Shown: piece by piece, positions 30,507 to 38,241 of the stretch
Layout of the letters: the number at the start of each line of letters is the position of its first letter
Numbering within the stretch: position 1 is the first letter of the stretch
DNA from: Synechococcus sp. NB0720_010
Lineage (GTDB): Bacteria; Cyanobacteriota; Cyanobacteriia; PCC-6307; Cyanobiaceae
Assembly: GCF_023078835.1 (NCBI RefSeq)
Contig: NZ_CP090898.1
Coordinates: 1,242,045 to 1,306,044, forward strand
Direction of reading: 5' to 3'
Length of the DNA stretch: 64,000 nt
The notes under the pieces: generated by a model
What the model saw: the letters and a program-made list of their open reading frames with translations, nothing else
Database searches by the model: none
Told to the model about the DNA's origin: nothing
Made by a program: the position numbers and the translations under genes

Positions 30507-30512
30507 ATACTA
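30507..30512 (-). promoter_or_regulatory. psbO: Candidate -10 element of psbO
   Basis: TAGTAT on the minus strand, about 57 bases upstream of the psbO ATG; preceded by CCGG and no clear -35. A GATACT on the plus strand overlaps it and could serve the divergent small gene. Both are predictions by eye. Confidence 0.35.
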
Positions 30513-30592
30513 CCGGTGCAAAACGCCCATTCCGCGTACCATGTCGCGGCTCTCAACAACCTGTATGCGAGAGCGGCCGATTGAATTCCTTT

Positions 30593-30931
30593 ATGAGCGA
30601 CGCGAGCACCACCACACAGATCGACGAGAGCCTGGTCCGAGGCGACTGGGAAGCCCGCCTGAGCTCAGAGCTGGAGAGCCTCGAAGAGCTGGCCGCCGAG
30701 GTGGATGGTGAAGCACAGGCCCTTCTCCTGCTGCTGCGCCGGCTCGAGGAGCTGCACCGCACGATTCAGGACGGTGCCTTCCGCTCCAGCCTCCCTTCTG
30801 ATCGCGGCGAGCTCTTCAACCTGCTGAAGGGCATGGAGAAAAGCGGCGGCTGGCCCTACATCCCCCGCCTGCAGCTCCGCACCTTTATGGATCTGCTTCA
30901 GAACGACGACGATTCAGCCATGGCCGCCTGA
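30593..30931 (+). CDS. Conserved hypothetical protein, acidic, helical
   Basis: 112 residues from ATG 30593 (MSDASTTTQIDESLVRGDWE). Acidic and helix-rich: ELESLEELAAEVDGEAQALLLLLRRLEELHR suggests a coiled-coil hairpin, followed by GELFNLLKGMEKSGGWPYIPRL. No signal peptide, membrane segment or known motif. Divergent from psbO and overlapping the 3' end of convergent coaBC by 18 bases. I do not recognise the family; a lineage-specific picocyanobacterial protein is likely. Confidence 0.7.
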   Translation: MSDASTTTQIDESLVRGDWEARLSSELESLEELAAEVDGEAQALLLLLRRLEELHRTIQDGAFRSSLPSDRGELFNLLKGMEKSGGWPYIPRLQLRTFMDLLQNDDDSAMAA

Positions 30932-32167
30932 ACAGGCCGCCAGAGCGGTCAGCAGCCGATGCGCCAAGGCGAGCTTGCCCATCGGTTCAACCCGCTGAAC
31001 CGCCTCACCAGGGCCAAGGATCCAGCCCTCATTGGTCAGGTCACCAAATCCTGCTCCCGGCCGATCAATCGGGTTCGCGAAGAGCAGATCGCATCCCTTG
31101 CGAGCCCACTTGGCCTGGGCCTGAGGCAGCACGTCTCCAGTGTGGGCCGCGAAGCCGAGGATCCCTTGCCCAGCCGGACGGCGCTCGACCAGTCCCCGCA
31201 GAACATCCGGGATGGGCTCCCAACCCGCCTCCATCGCCAGCGCTAGGTCCTGCTTGTCGGGTTTGTGGCTGAAGCGTTGCTTCGGGCGGTGGTCCGCAAC
31301 AGCCGCGGCCATCGCAATCGCATCGGCCTTGGGCTGAAGCGCCTCGAGGGACGCCTGCAGCTCCGCTCCGGTCTCAATCGGATGGCAGTGCAGGCCCTCG
31401 AGCCAAGCCGGCTCGAGCTGGAGGGGCCCATGCACCAGATCCACCTCAGCCCCGCGCAGACGAGCGGCCTGGGCAAGCAGGACCCCCATGCGACCGCTGC
31501 TGGGATTCGTGATGCAACGGGCCGGATCAAACCACTCGCGGGTGGGGCCAGCACTCACCAGCAGCCGGCGTCCCTGCCAATCGCGCTGCCAACCCCAGAG
31601 CGCCAGCGACTCCAGCGCCAGCAGCAGGGATTCAGGCTCGGCCATCCGCCCAGCCCCTTCGCGATCACAGGCCAGCAGTCCAGCGCCGGGCCCCAAGGGC
31701 AAGACCCGCTCGAAGTCCTGGAGGTTTTGCCAATTGCGGCTGACCCCCGGTGAAGACCACATGGCTGTATTCATCGCCGCAGCCGCCAGGACTGGCGCTT
31801 CCGTGGCCAGCAGCAGAGAGGCCAGGAGGGTGTCGCCCAGCCCGTAGACCCAGCGGCCCAGGCTGGTGGCCGACAACGGGGCCAGCAGCACCAGCTCTGC
31901 CCACTCGGCCAACTCCACATGCAGCGGGCGGGCGGCGGTGTGACTCCACTGGTCGGCGTCCAGATAGCAGCGCTGACGGCTGAGGCTGGCCAGGGCCACC
32001 GGACTGACCAGTTGCGCAGCGCTGGGGGTCAGGACACAACGCACCTCGGCGCCGCGCTTGGCCAAAGCACTGACCACCAGCGGGAGCTTGACCGCGGCGA
32101 TGCTGCCGCTGATCCCGACCAGAACGCGACGCCCCTTGAGGGGATCAGCCAAGGACTCAGTCCTCAT
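30914..32167 (-). CDS. coaBC: Bifunctional phosphopantothenoylcysteine decarboxylase / phosphopantothenate-cysteine ligase
   Basis: 417 residues from ATG 32167. CoaC half (1-185): VGISGSIAAVKLPLVV for FMN binding, PLHVELAEWAELVLLAPLSATSLGRW with the catalytic His, AAAMNTAMW and LLACDREGAGRMAEP with the catalytic Cys. CoaB half (from about 195): LLVSAGPTREWFDPARCITNPSSGRMG for CTP binding and AAVADHRP. It performs two steps of coenzyme A synthesis. The start overlaps the DUF2555 gene by 11 bases. Confidence 0.95.
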   Translation of the reverse strand: MRTESLADPLKGRRVLVGISGSIAAVKLPLVVSALAKRGAEVRCVLTPSAAQLVSPVALASLSRQRCYLDADQWSHTAARPLHVELAEWAELVLLAPLSATSLGRWVYGLGDTLLASLLLATEAPVLAAAAMNTAMWSSPGVSRNWQNLQDFERVLPLGPGAGLLACDREGAGRMAEPESLLLALESLALWGWQRDWQGRRLLVSAGPTREWFDPARCITNPSSGRMGVLLAQAARLRGAEVDLVHGPLQLEPAWLEGLHCHPIETGAELQASLEALQPKADAIAMAAAVADHRPKQRFSHKPDKQDLALAMEAGWEPIPDVLRGLVERRPAGQGILGFAAHTGDVLPQAQAKWARKGCDLLFANPIDRPGAGFGDLTNEGWILGPGEAVQRVEPMGKLALAHRLLTALAACSGGHG

Positions 32168-32372
32168 CGAAAGGCTCTTGATCCACCAGGTGCACGTAGG
32201 GCCGCGCCAACTCCGGACGGTGAATGGCGATGGCACGGAGCAGGTGCCAATCGTTCAAGGCCGCAAACGGACTGGGGTAGTCGTCCTGATCCAAACGTCG
32301 CCCCAGTTCCTCCATCGAGGCCTCGGTCTGGGCAGCGATCAACTCAGGGGTGATGGAAGGGGAAGCGGTCAT
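32157..32372 (-). CDS. DUF2555 family protein
   Basis: 71 residues. TEASMEELGRRLDQDDYPSPFAALNDWHLLRAIAIHRPEL matches the small DUF2555 family of cyanobacteria. No membrane segment; acidic C-terminus (EPFDED). It overlaps coaBC by 11 bases and is probably cotranscribed. Function unknown. Confidence 0.75.
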   Translation of the reverse strand: MTASPSITPELIAAQTEASMEELGRRLDQDDYPSPFAALNDWHLLRAIAIHRPELARPYVHLVDQEPFDED

Positions 32373-32426
32373 GGCCGTTGAAGACTGATAAGTTCTGGCC
32401 AGGACAAGGATTCTTCCTGGTCTTTA

Positions 32427-32499
32427 GGGGAATTAGCTCAGCTGGTAGAGCGCTGCGATCGCACCGCAGAGGTCAGGGGTTCGAGTCCCCTATTCTCCA
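32427..32499 (+). tRNA. tRNA-Ala (anticodon CGC)
   Basis: 73 bases without encoded CCA. Acceptor GGGGAAT/ATTCTCC with the G3-U70 wobble pair that is the main alanine identity element; D-arm GCTC/GAGC, anticodon stem CTGCG/CGCAG with loop ATCGCAC (anticodon 32460-32462), T-arm AGGGG/CCCCT with TTCGAGT. Discriminator A. It reads GCG, frequent in this GC-rich genome. Confidence 0.95.
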
Positions 32500-32531
32500 T
32501 CCACCCTTGAAGTCCCTGTGCGGATCTGGCC

Positions 32532-32693
32532 ATGAACTGGAAACCAGAAGCAGAGGCCAAGCTCAAGGAGATCCCTTTTTTTGTGCGCCCAGCCGCCCGC
32601 AAACGGATTGAAGGGATGGCCAACGAGGCTGGACTGGATGTGATCGACGAAGCCTTTTTCGAGGACGCCAAGGCCAAGTTCGGCCAGAAATAG
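32532..32693 (+). CDS. PCP_red domain mini-protein (protochlorophyllide reductase C-terminal-like)
   Basis: 53 residues: MNWKPEAEAKLKEIPFF, then VRPAARKRIEGMANEAG, ending in KAKFGQK. This is the PCP_red (57-kD subunit) domain otherwise found at the C-terminus of ChlB/BchB of light-independent protochlorophyllide reductase, where it closes over the substrate. Stand-alone copies occur in cyanobacteria. It begins 33 bases after tRNA-Ala, on the same strand. No ChlL/ChlN/ChlB gene is nearby, so its partner is unknown. Confidence 0.85.
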   Translation: MNWKPEAEAKLKEIPFFVRPAARKRIEGMANEAGLDVIDEAFFEDAKAKFGQK

Positions 32694-32796
32694 GGCCGCG
32701 ATCCACCCTTGTGGGGTTTGACGGGCTGGCTGCGGCCAAGTCTCTGCTAAAGGGCGATGGGGTAAAAGGGTTTAGCTTTCGAGACCTTTCCCGCTC

Positions 32797-32997
32797 ATGT
32801 CGCAGTCGAAGCGCGAGCAAGTGGTGAGCCACCTGCGTTACATCCGCCAAGAACTGCGCGAGATGCATCAAGGCGTGATGGAAGACGGTCTCCTGCCTGA
32901 AGCCGGCGAGGTGCGGGGCGTGATGGCCCAGATGGAGGCACTGCTGGAACTGCTGGAAGGCAAGGGCAGCCGCAAAGCCAAAGATGCCGACAGCTGA
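32797..32997 (+). CDS. Small conserved hypothetical protein
   Basis: 66 residues: MSQSKREQVVSHLRYIRQE, LREMHQGVMEDGLLPEAGEV, MAQMEALLELLEGKGSRKA. Two amphipathic helices and a basic tail; no membrane segment. 103 bases after the PCP_red gene and followed by a strong terminator, so it ends a short transcription unit. I do not recognise a named family. Confidence 0.7.
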   Translation: MSQSKREQVVSHLRYIRQELREMHQGVMEDGLLPEAGEVRGVMAQMEALLELLEGKGSRKAKDADS

Positions 32998-33014
32998 AGT
33001 CAGCTGATCCACTC

Positions 33015-33039
33015 AGCCCGGGTATCCCCGGGCTTTTTT
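33015..33039 (+). terminator. Intrinsic terminator after the 66-residue ORF
   Basis: AGCCCGGG, loop TATC, CCCGGGCT followed by TTTTT: perfect 8-bp stem, 17 bases after the stop at 32997. Confidence 0.9.
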
Positions 33040-33191
33040 AATGCCCCTGCGGTAAACCTCAAGGCAACCCGCCCGCACCGACTCCCCTGACCCTGACGCC
33101 CCCACCTCAGCGCACCAGGCTGCAGCGCAACCTGGGTGGAGCCTGGCCGCGCCTAGAGCGCTGGGCGAGCAATCCCTGGCGACGGCTCTCG

Positions 33192-33434
33192 GTGCTGCTG
33201 ATCGTGCTGCTGAGCACCTTCTTCCTGGGGAATGCCATCGCCACCCTCACCGGGGCGCGCTCCTTTCTGGATCCCCCAGCTGCCCTGCTCTGCGTCTTGG
33301 CAATCGAAGCCGCGATTCGCCTGAGGGGCCCACTGCTGCGGAACACCAGCAACCGTTTGGGTCTACAGCTCTTGGACATGAGCCGGGTGGGGTTTTGCTA
33401 TGGCCTGCTGCTGGAAGGCTTCAAGCTGCTCTGA
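33192..33434 (+). CDS. Ycf20-like (DUF565) protein; true start probably upstream
   Basis: The only standard start gives 80 residues (GTG 33192). FFLGNAIATLTGARSFLDPPAALLCVLAIEAA and SRVGFCYGLLLEGFKLL are Ycf20/DUF565 signatures, with two to three membrane segments. However, the same frame is open back to 33042 and translates upstream of 33192 as TRLQRNLGGAWPRLERWASNPWRRLS, which resembles the conserved N-terminus of this family (NPWRRLS). No ATG, GTG or TTG exists in that stretch; CTG codons at 33087, 33093 and 33120 do. The native start is therefore probably non-canonical. In algae and plants Ycf20 proteins are linked to non-photochemical quenching. Convergent with pyrB. Confidence 0.75.
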   Translation: MLLIVLLSTFFLGNAIATLTGARSFLDPPAALLCVLAIEAAIRLRGPLLRNTSNRLGLQLLDMSRVGFCYGLLLEGFKLL

Positions 33435-33435
33435 G

Positions 33436-34449
33436 CTAGCCGGCGGCCAGGAGATAGAGCAGGGCCATCCGAATCGGGATGCCGTTGGTGACCTGCTCCT
33501 CCACCAGACAGAGCGCCGGGTCATCCAACAGAGCACCACTCATCTCGACCCCACGGTTGACCGGACCGGGATGAAGCACAGGAATCTTGCCCTGCAGGCG
33601 CCCATGGGTGAGGCCAAAACGGCGGTGGTAACTCTCCAGGCTGGTGAGCAGGTTTTGGTTCATCCGCTCCTTCTGCAGGCGCAGGGTCATCACGGCATCG
33701 GCGCCGACCAAGGCCTGATCGAGATCGCGCTCGATCCGGATGCGGCCCCGTTTGGCGACTGGGTCGCTGGCCTGCCCTGGCGGCGGGGCGTCCACGAACT
33801 GCTCAAAGGCCTGCGGCAGCAGGGTGGCGGGCCCGCAGAGCACCACCTCGGCGCCGCAGGCGGTCAGGGCCCAGAGATTGGAGCGGGCCACACGGGAATG
33901 GAGGATGTCGCCGACAATCACAATCCGCCGGCCCCGCAGCGCTTCAGGCGTTGGGCTCTCGGGGTTGAACTGACGCGCCAGGGAGAACAGGTCCAGCAGT
34001 CCCTGGCTGGGATGGCTGTGCAGGCCGTCTCCACCGTTTAAGACCGCCACGCGATCACCGCTGAGGTCAAGGTCGTGGGCCAACGAGGCGGGAATCCCGG
34101 TGCAGCGGTGACGCACCACCAGCAAGTCAGCTCCCATGGCCACATAGGTGCGCACCGTGTCGAGCAGGCTCTCCCCTTTGCTGAGGGAACTGGAGGAGGG
34201 AGAGAAGCTCTGGACATCCGCCGACAACCGTTTGGCCGCCAGCTCGAAGCTGCTGCGGGTGCGGGTGCTGGGCTCAAAAAACAGGGTGGTGACGAGCTTG
34301 CCCTGCAGGGCTGGCAGCTTGCGGGCGCCACTGGTGGGCATCGCCCGAAACCGCTGGGCCAGCTCTAAAACAGTGGTGTAGTCCTCAAGCGAGAAGGCCG
34401 CCAGATCCAGCACATGGCGGTGGGTCCAGTCGCTCAAGGTCTGAGGCAA
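33436..34449 (-). CDS. pyrB: Aspartate carbamoyltransferase catalytic subunit
   Basis: 337 residues. [19 protein letters not shown] is the carbamoyl-phosphate-binding STRTR motif; [10 protein letters not shown] and [11 protein letters not shown] bind aspartate. First committed step of pyrimidine synthesis. The final [18 protein letters not shown] is typical of the class without regulatory subunit. Starts 14 bases after the end of the DNA glycosylase gene on the same strand; its 3' end is 1 base from the Ycf20 stop. Confidence 0.97.
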   Translation of the reverse strand: MPQTLSDWTHRHVLDLAAFSLEDYTTVLELAQRFRAMPTSGARKLPALQGKLVTTLFFEPSTRTRSSFELAAKRLSADVQSFSPSSSSLSKGESLLDTVRTYVAMGADLLVVRHRCTGIPASLAHDLDLSGDRVAVLNGGDGLHSHPSQGLLDLFSLARQFNPESPTPEALRGRRIVIVGDILHSRVARSNLWALTACGAEVVLCGPATLLPQAFEQFVDAPPPGQASDPVAKRGRIRIERDLDQALVGADAVMTLRLQKERMNQNLLTSLESYHRRFGLTHGRLQGKIPVLHPGPVNRGVEMSGALLDDPALCLVEEQVTNGIPIRMALLYLLAAG

Positions 34450-34463
34450 GCGTCAACAGCAGG

Positions 34464-35090
34464 CTAGAAGCCCGCGACGCAAGAGGCCACGTCCCAGGCC
34501 TCAGCCAAGGGCGGACTGCGATCTCCCTTGGCACGTCGACTGATGCTGCGGCTGCTGCGGAGGTACCAGCGCCAAGGCCAGTCCTGCCCCTGACTGATGC
34601 CGATGCGGGTGGTTTGAACCAACTCCGCGTGACTGAGCTCTGGCAACCGAGGGGCCAGCCAAAGCCCCTGCGCAGGGCTGCTGGGGCAGCAGTCATGGCT
34701 GCGGTCCAGGCCAAAGCGACGAGCCAGCAGGGCCGGACCCGCGGCAATCCGCTCCGGCTCCCCCGGCATCGCTAGGGCACGCAGCAGAACGCCGTTGGCC
34801 CAGTCAGCCCTGTGGGTCACCACATTCACGCAGTGGTGAATGCCATAGCTCACATAGACGTAAAAACGCCCTGGCTCACCGAAGAGCGTTTCGTTGCTTG
34901 GGGAGCGGCGGCGGAAGCCGTGGCATGCGGGGTCGTCCTGGGAATACGCCTCGGTTTCCACCACCACACCCCAAAGCAAGCTGCCGTGCTCTTGGCATTT
35001 CACCAGCAGGCAACCGATGAGGTCGGGGGCGACCAGCTCGGCGGGGCGGGCGAAGAAGGCTTGGGGGAGCGCTGGGGGGTGCTTCGGCAT
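34464..35090 (-). CDS. 3-methyladenine DNA glycosylase (AAG/MPG family)
   Basis: 208 residues. [33 protein letters not shown] has the catalytic Glu (VETEAY) and metal-free AAG fold signature; [18 protein letters not shown] and GVLLRAL follow. It excises alkylated and deaminated purines. On the same strand as pyrB, 14 bases apart, so likely one transcript. Confidence 0.92.
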   Translation of the reverse strand: MPKHPPALPQAFFARPAELVAPDLIGCLLVKCQEHGSLLWGVVVETEAYSQDDPACHGFRRRSPSNETLFGEPGRFYVYVSYGIHHCVNVVTHRADWANGVLLRALAMPGEPERIAAGPALLARRFGLDRSHDCCPSSPAQGLWLAPRLPELSHAELVQTTRIGISQGQDWPWRWYLRSSRSISRRAKGDRSPPLAEAWDVASCVAGF

Positions 35091-35185
35091 CGCCGCCTCC
35101 AGGCAGGCAGGTCACAGTTAACCGACCCTGCGCTGCGCGCGAAAGCCGCGGACGCCAGAATCAGCCCATCGGCTCAGCCCCGGCG

Positions 35186-35323
35186 ATGCACACCGAAGGA
35201 TTCACCCTGGCGACGGTCTTGATTGGCGGCAGCGGGCTATTTGTCTTGGCCACCTTGTTCTTCGGAACCAAGGGCGGCTACTACGACACGGACAAGTACG
35301 ACGGCAACGGCACCGCACACTGA
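35186..35323 (+). CDS. Small single-pass membrane protein
   Basis: 45 residues: MHTEGFTLATVLIGGSGLFVL, then ATLFFGTKGGYYDTDKYD and a GNGTAH tail. One membrane helix (about residues 7-26), then a conserved-looking, Tyr/Asp/Gly-rich tail. The size and build are those of small subunits of thylakoid complexes (PSII, NDH-1, cytochrome b6f), but I cannot match it to a named subunit. It lies alone between a DNA glycosylase (divergent) and the creatininase gene, 47 bases upstream of the latter. Confidence 0.65.
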   Translation: MHTEGFTLATVLIGGSGLFVLATLFFGTKGGYYDTDKYDGNGTAH

Positions 35324-35370
35324 CGCGGCCGAGATCTAGGGATACTGAAGCGATCTCACGCCTCACCCCC

Positions 35371-36147
35371 GTGACTGCTCACTGCACCGAAGACATCCGA
35401 CTGCAGCTGCGGAGCTGGCCTGAAGTAGAGGCCTATCTGACCCAGAACAAAGGGGTGATCATTCCCCTGGGCTCCACCGAGCAGCACGGACCCACCGGAG
35501 CCATCGGCACCGACGCCCTCACCGCCGAAGCCGTGGCCCTGGAGGTCGGACGGCGCCTAGGAGTGCTGGTCACCCCGGCCCAGGCCTTCGGTATGGCGGA
35601 GCACCATCTGGGCTTTGCTGGGACCATGAGCCTGCAGCCCTCCACCCTGCTGGCGGTGCTGCATGACCTGATCCTCTCCTTGGCCCGCCACGGGTTTGAG
35701 CGGATCTACGTGATCAATGGCCATGGCGGAAACATCGCCACCTGCAAGGCAGCCTTTGCCCAGGCCTACGGCACCGCTGTCGCCCGCGGACTGCCCAATG
35801 CCGCTCGACTGCGCTGCAAGCTGGCCAACTGGTTTATGACCTCAGAGGCCATGGGCCTGGCCAGAGAGCTCTACGGGGACAAGGAAGGCCACCACGCCAC
35901 CCCCAGTGAAATAGCCATCACCCTGGCGCTCGAGCCCAGCCTGGAGAGCAAGCAACAACCGTTGCCCGACCCAGCACCCGCCGGACCAATTCACAGCCCC
36001 GAGGACTTCCGCCGCCGCCACCCCGATGGCCGCATGGGCTCCCATCCCTCCTTGGCCACTGCAGAGGACGGCCGCCGCTTTTTGGACGTGGCCGCGACGG
36101 GGCTGGTGGCTGATCTGGAGCGCTTTTTAAGCGAGTCGGCCAGCTAG
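35371..36147 (+). CDS. Creatininase family amidohydrolase-like protein
   Basis: 258 residues from GTG 35371. IIPLGSTEQHGPTGAIGTDAL, INGHGGN and KEGHHATPSEIA carry the Glu, His and Asp ligands of the two-metal site in creatinine amidohydrolases and the related FAPy/MftE/ArfB group. The actual substrate is unlikely to be creatinine; in other organisms relatives act in flavin/5-deazaflavin degradation steps and peptide maturation. It is followed 9 bases later by gatC and is probably cotranscribed with it. Confidence 0.88.
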   Translation: MTAHCTEDIRLQLRSWPEVEAYLTQNKGVIIPLGSTEQHGPTGAIGTDALTAEAVALEVGRRLGVLVTPAQAFGMAEHHLGFAGTMSLQPSTLLAVLHDLILSLARHGFERIYVINGHGGNIATCKAAFAQAYGTAVARGLPNAARLRCKLANWFMTSEAMGLARELYGDKEGHHATPSEIAITLALEPSLESKQQPLPDPAPAGPIHSPEDFRRRHPDGRMGSHPSLATAEDGRRFLDVAATGLVADLERFLSESAS

Positions 36148-36156
36148 GTTCACCCC

Positions 36157-36450
36157 ATGAGCAACATCAGTGCCGACGACGTCCGCAAGGTGGCCAAGCT
36201 GGCTCGCCTGGATCTGCCCGAAGACAAGATCGCGACCTACACCGGTCAGCTCGAGCGGATTCTCGATTACGTCGACCACCTGCAGGCCGTCGATACCGAT
36301 GGCGTTCCCGCCACCACCCGGGCTGTCGAAGTGGTCAACGTGACGCGCGAAGACACCGTTGTTGCGACCGACGTGCGGGAGCAACTGCTCAACGAAGCAC
36401 CTCTGCGCGAAGGCGACTTCTTCAGGGTTCCCAAAATCCTGGCTGAGTGA
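36157..36450 (+). CDS. gatC: Asp-tRNA(Asn)/Glu-tRNA(Gln) amidotransferase subunit C
   Basis: 97 residues. [38 protein letters not shown] and [13 protein letters not shown] are the GatC pattern. GatC stabilises the GatA-GatB complex that converts Glu-tRNA(Gln) to Gln-tRNA(Gln), needed in cyanobacteria, which lack GlnRS. Ends 3 bases before the convergent crtR stop. Confidence 0.95.
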   Translation: MSNISADDVRKVAKLARLDLPEDKIATYTGQLERILDYVDHLQAVDTDGVPATTRAVEVVNVTREDTVVATDVREQLLNEAPLREGDFFRVPKILAE

Positions 36451-36453
36451 ATC

Positions 36454-37479
36454 TCAGCGCCTGGGCGAGACAGCCGTGCGGTGGAGCAGAGCCACCACGT
36501 GGCGCCTTGCCCTGAAGGACGGCAGCAGTCCTGCAATCGGACGAAGTTTGCTGCGGCGGCGGCGGTGACTGCGCACGCCCAGAACGATGTCGTAGAGGAA
36601 GTTCGTTAAATCGCTCTTGGTTTCAAACAAACCGAGGCGCTGAGGCGAGCCCTTGGCATCCAGGATTGGCTTGGTGGCGTGATAAGCCGGCCGATACTCA
36701 AACCAGGGAATTGAAGGCCATAGGTGATGAACCAAGTGATAGTTCTGACCCATGATCAGCCAATTCATTAAACGCCCCGGATAGACCCTGGCGTTGTGCC
36801 AACGGTTGCGGGACGAGAAGGGGCGGTGGGGGAGGTAATCAAAGAACAAGCCCAGGGTCACCCCGACCATCAGGGCTGGCGCGAACCAGACATTGAAGAT
36901 GAAATCAATGAAGCCATATTTGATCCCAGCTAGCACAATCGCGAAGAAGATTCCCCGGGCAATCCCCCACTCAAGAAGCTCATGTCCGCGCCAAAGCTTG
37001 CGCTGGAAAAAGAAGTACTCGTGATAGAAAAAACGGGGCGCAATCAGCCAAAGCGGACCGAAGGTGCTGACGATGTGATCCGGATCATTCTTCGGATCAT
37101 TCACATGGGCGTGGTGCTGCAAGTGCACCCGGGTGAAGACAGGAAAGCTGAAGCCCAACAGCATTGCGGCCCCATGCCCCATGAAGGCATTCCAGAAGCG
37201 ACTGGGGTGCGCCGCGTTGTGGCAAGCGTCGTGAATGACCGTGCCTTCGAGATGCAGGGCGAGAAAACCCGTGGCCAGAAGCACAGGCAGGGGCCAACCC
37301 CAGAGGAACCAGCCCGCGATGCTCAACGCCGCAAGGGCATATCCCCCGAGGAACAGACCCACCGTTGGGTTCCAGGGCGCCGGGGGATCGAGGTATTCCC
37401 GAGGCACTGCGCTGACGGAAGCACGCACCTCTTGGCGTCCAAGCTCTTGCAACTCAGATGGGGCCAAGGTTTGCGTCAT
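36454..37479 (-). CDS. crtR: Beta-carotene hydroxylase CrtR
   Basis: 341 residues, integral membrane di-iron fatty-acid-hydroxylase/desaturase fold. Histidine boxes: HDACHNAAH, HLQHHAHVNDP and HHLWPSIPWFEY. The pattern is that of CrtR, which makes zeaxanthin from beta-carotene, rather than of an acyl-lipid desaturase. Zeaxanthin is the main xanthophyll of picocyanobacteria. The C-terminal 60 residues are very Arg-rich (SHRRRRSKLRP, RARRHVVALLHR) and may be non-conserved. Preceded on the same strand by tRNA-Leu, 47 bases upstream. Confidence 0.92.
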   Translation of the reverse strand: MTQTLAPSELQELGRQEVRASVSAVPREYLDPPAPWNPTVGLFLGGYALAALSIAGWFLWGWPLPVLLATGFLALHLEGTVIHDACHNAAHPSRFWNAFMGHGAAMLLGFSFPVFTRVHLQHHAHVNDPKNDPDHIVSTFGPLWLIAPRFFYHEYFFFQRKLWRGHELLEWGIARGIFFAIVLAGIKYGFIDFIFNVWFAPALMVGVTLGLFFDYLPHRPFSSRNRWHNARVYPGRLMNWLIMGQNYHLVHHLWPSIPWFEYRPAYHATKPILDAKGSPQRLGLFETKSDLTNFLYDIVLGVRSHRRRRSKLRPIAGLLPSFRARRHVVALLHRTAVSPRR

Positions 37480-37526
37480 TCCTACTGAATAAGGGCCAGC
37501 TTAGAAAAACCGACCTCTCGAACGGA

Positions 37527-37608
37527 TGCCCACCGGGGGACTTGAACCCCCACGACCGAAGCCACTGGTACCTAAAACCAGCGCGTCTACCAATTCCGCC
37601 AGGTGGGC
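37527..37608 (-). tRNA. tRNA-Leu (anticodon UAG)
   Basis: 82 bases on the minus strand with a long variable arm (class II). Acceptor GCCCACC/GGTGGGC, anticodon arm CTGGT-TTTAGGT-ACCAG (anticodon TAG), variable arm GGCTTCGGTC, T-loop GTTCAAGTCC, discriminator A. No CCA encoded. Confidence 0.97.
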
Positions 37609-37659
37609 AGGCGACGACTGTAGAGAGCGGCCCAGAATGGGGTCAACGCCTCAATTCCG

Positions 37660-38217
37660 ATGCTGGCCACCCTTGGCGGAACCCTTGCCCTGCTGGTGGG
37701 CCTGACGGTGATGCTGCTGCCGCTGCTCGCCACCGAGCTCAGTCGCCCCCGCGATGCCGCCTGGGGGGCTGTGGTTCTGCTGCTGGGGCTGACCCTGGTC
37801 ACCAGCGCGGACCGGCTGACGGGCTCCCCGATGCTGGCCGTGCTCTGCGGAGGCCTACTCATTGCCCGCCTCGGCAGCGAGGTCCTGCAAAGCCGTTGGC
37901 GCATGCTCAGCCTCGAGGAACAGCAGCGCATCGCGTCCATCGAGCGCTGGCAAACCAGCCTGAGAGAACTCTTCAGCAGCAGCACCCAGGCCGCGTCGGT
38001 CCTGAACGAAACGGGTGGATCGCTCCTGAACGCTTTCAAAGGCGGGCCCAAACCGGGCAAGAGCAGCAAGCGCTGGGTTCGCGCCGAAACCGAGAACGCT
38101 CCTGAACCCCCTTCCGCTGTTGAGCCCACCATCGAACCCACTGTTGAGCCCACCGTGGTGGCTTCCTTTGATGAGGTGGAGGAGCTGATCGAGGCCTCCA
38201 GCCCCCAAGCGGGATAA
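37660..38217 (+). CDS. Ycf66 family protein
   Basis: 185 residues. Three membrane segments in the first 70 residues (MLATLGGTLALLVGLTVMLL, AAWGAVVLLLGLTLVTSADR, SPMLAVLCGGLLIARLGSE) followed by QSRWRMLSLEEQQRI, which fits Ycf66 of cyanobacteria and plastids. The C-terminal 60 residues are a variable tail with a Pro/Glu repeat (VEPTIEPTVEPTV). Function unknown. Ends 24 bases before ileS. Confidence 0.85.
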   Translation: MLATLGGTLALLVGLTVMLLPLLATELSRPRDAAWGAVVLLLGLTLVTSADRLTGSPMLAVLCGGLLIARLGSEVLQSRWRMLSLEEQQRIASIERWQTSLRELFSSSTQAASVLNETGGSLLNAFKGGPKPGKSSKRWVRAETENAPEPPSAVEPTIEPTVEPTVVASFDEVEELIEASSPQAG

Positions 38218-38241
38218 TCGACCCTTGCTGCCCCAAGCGCT

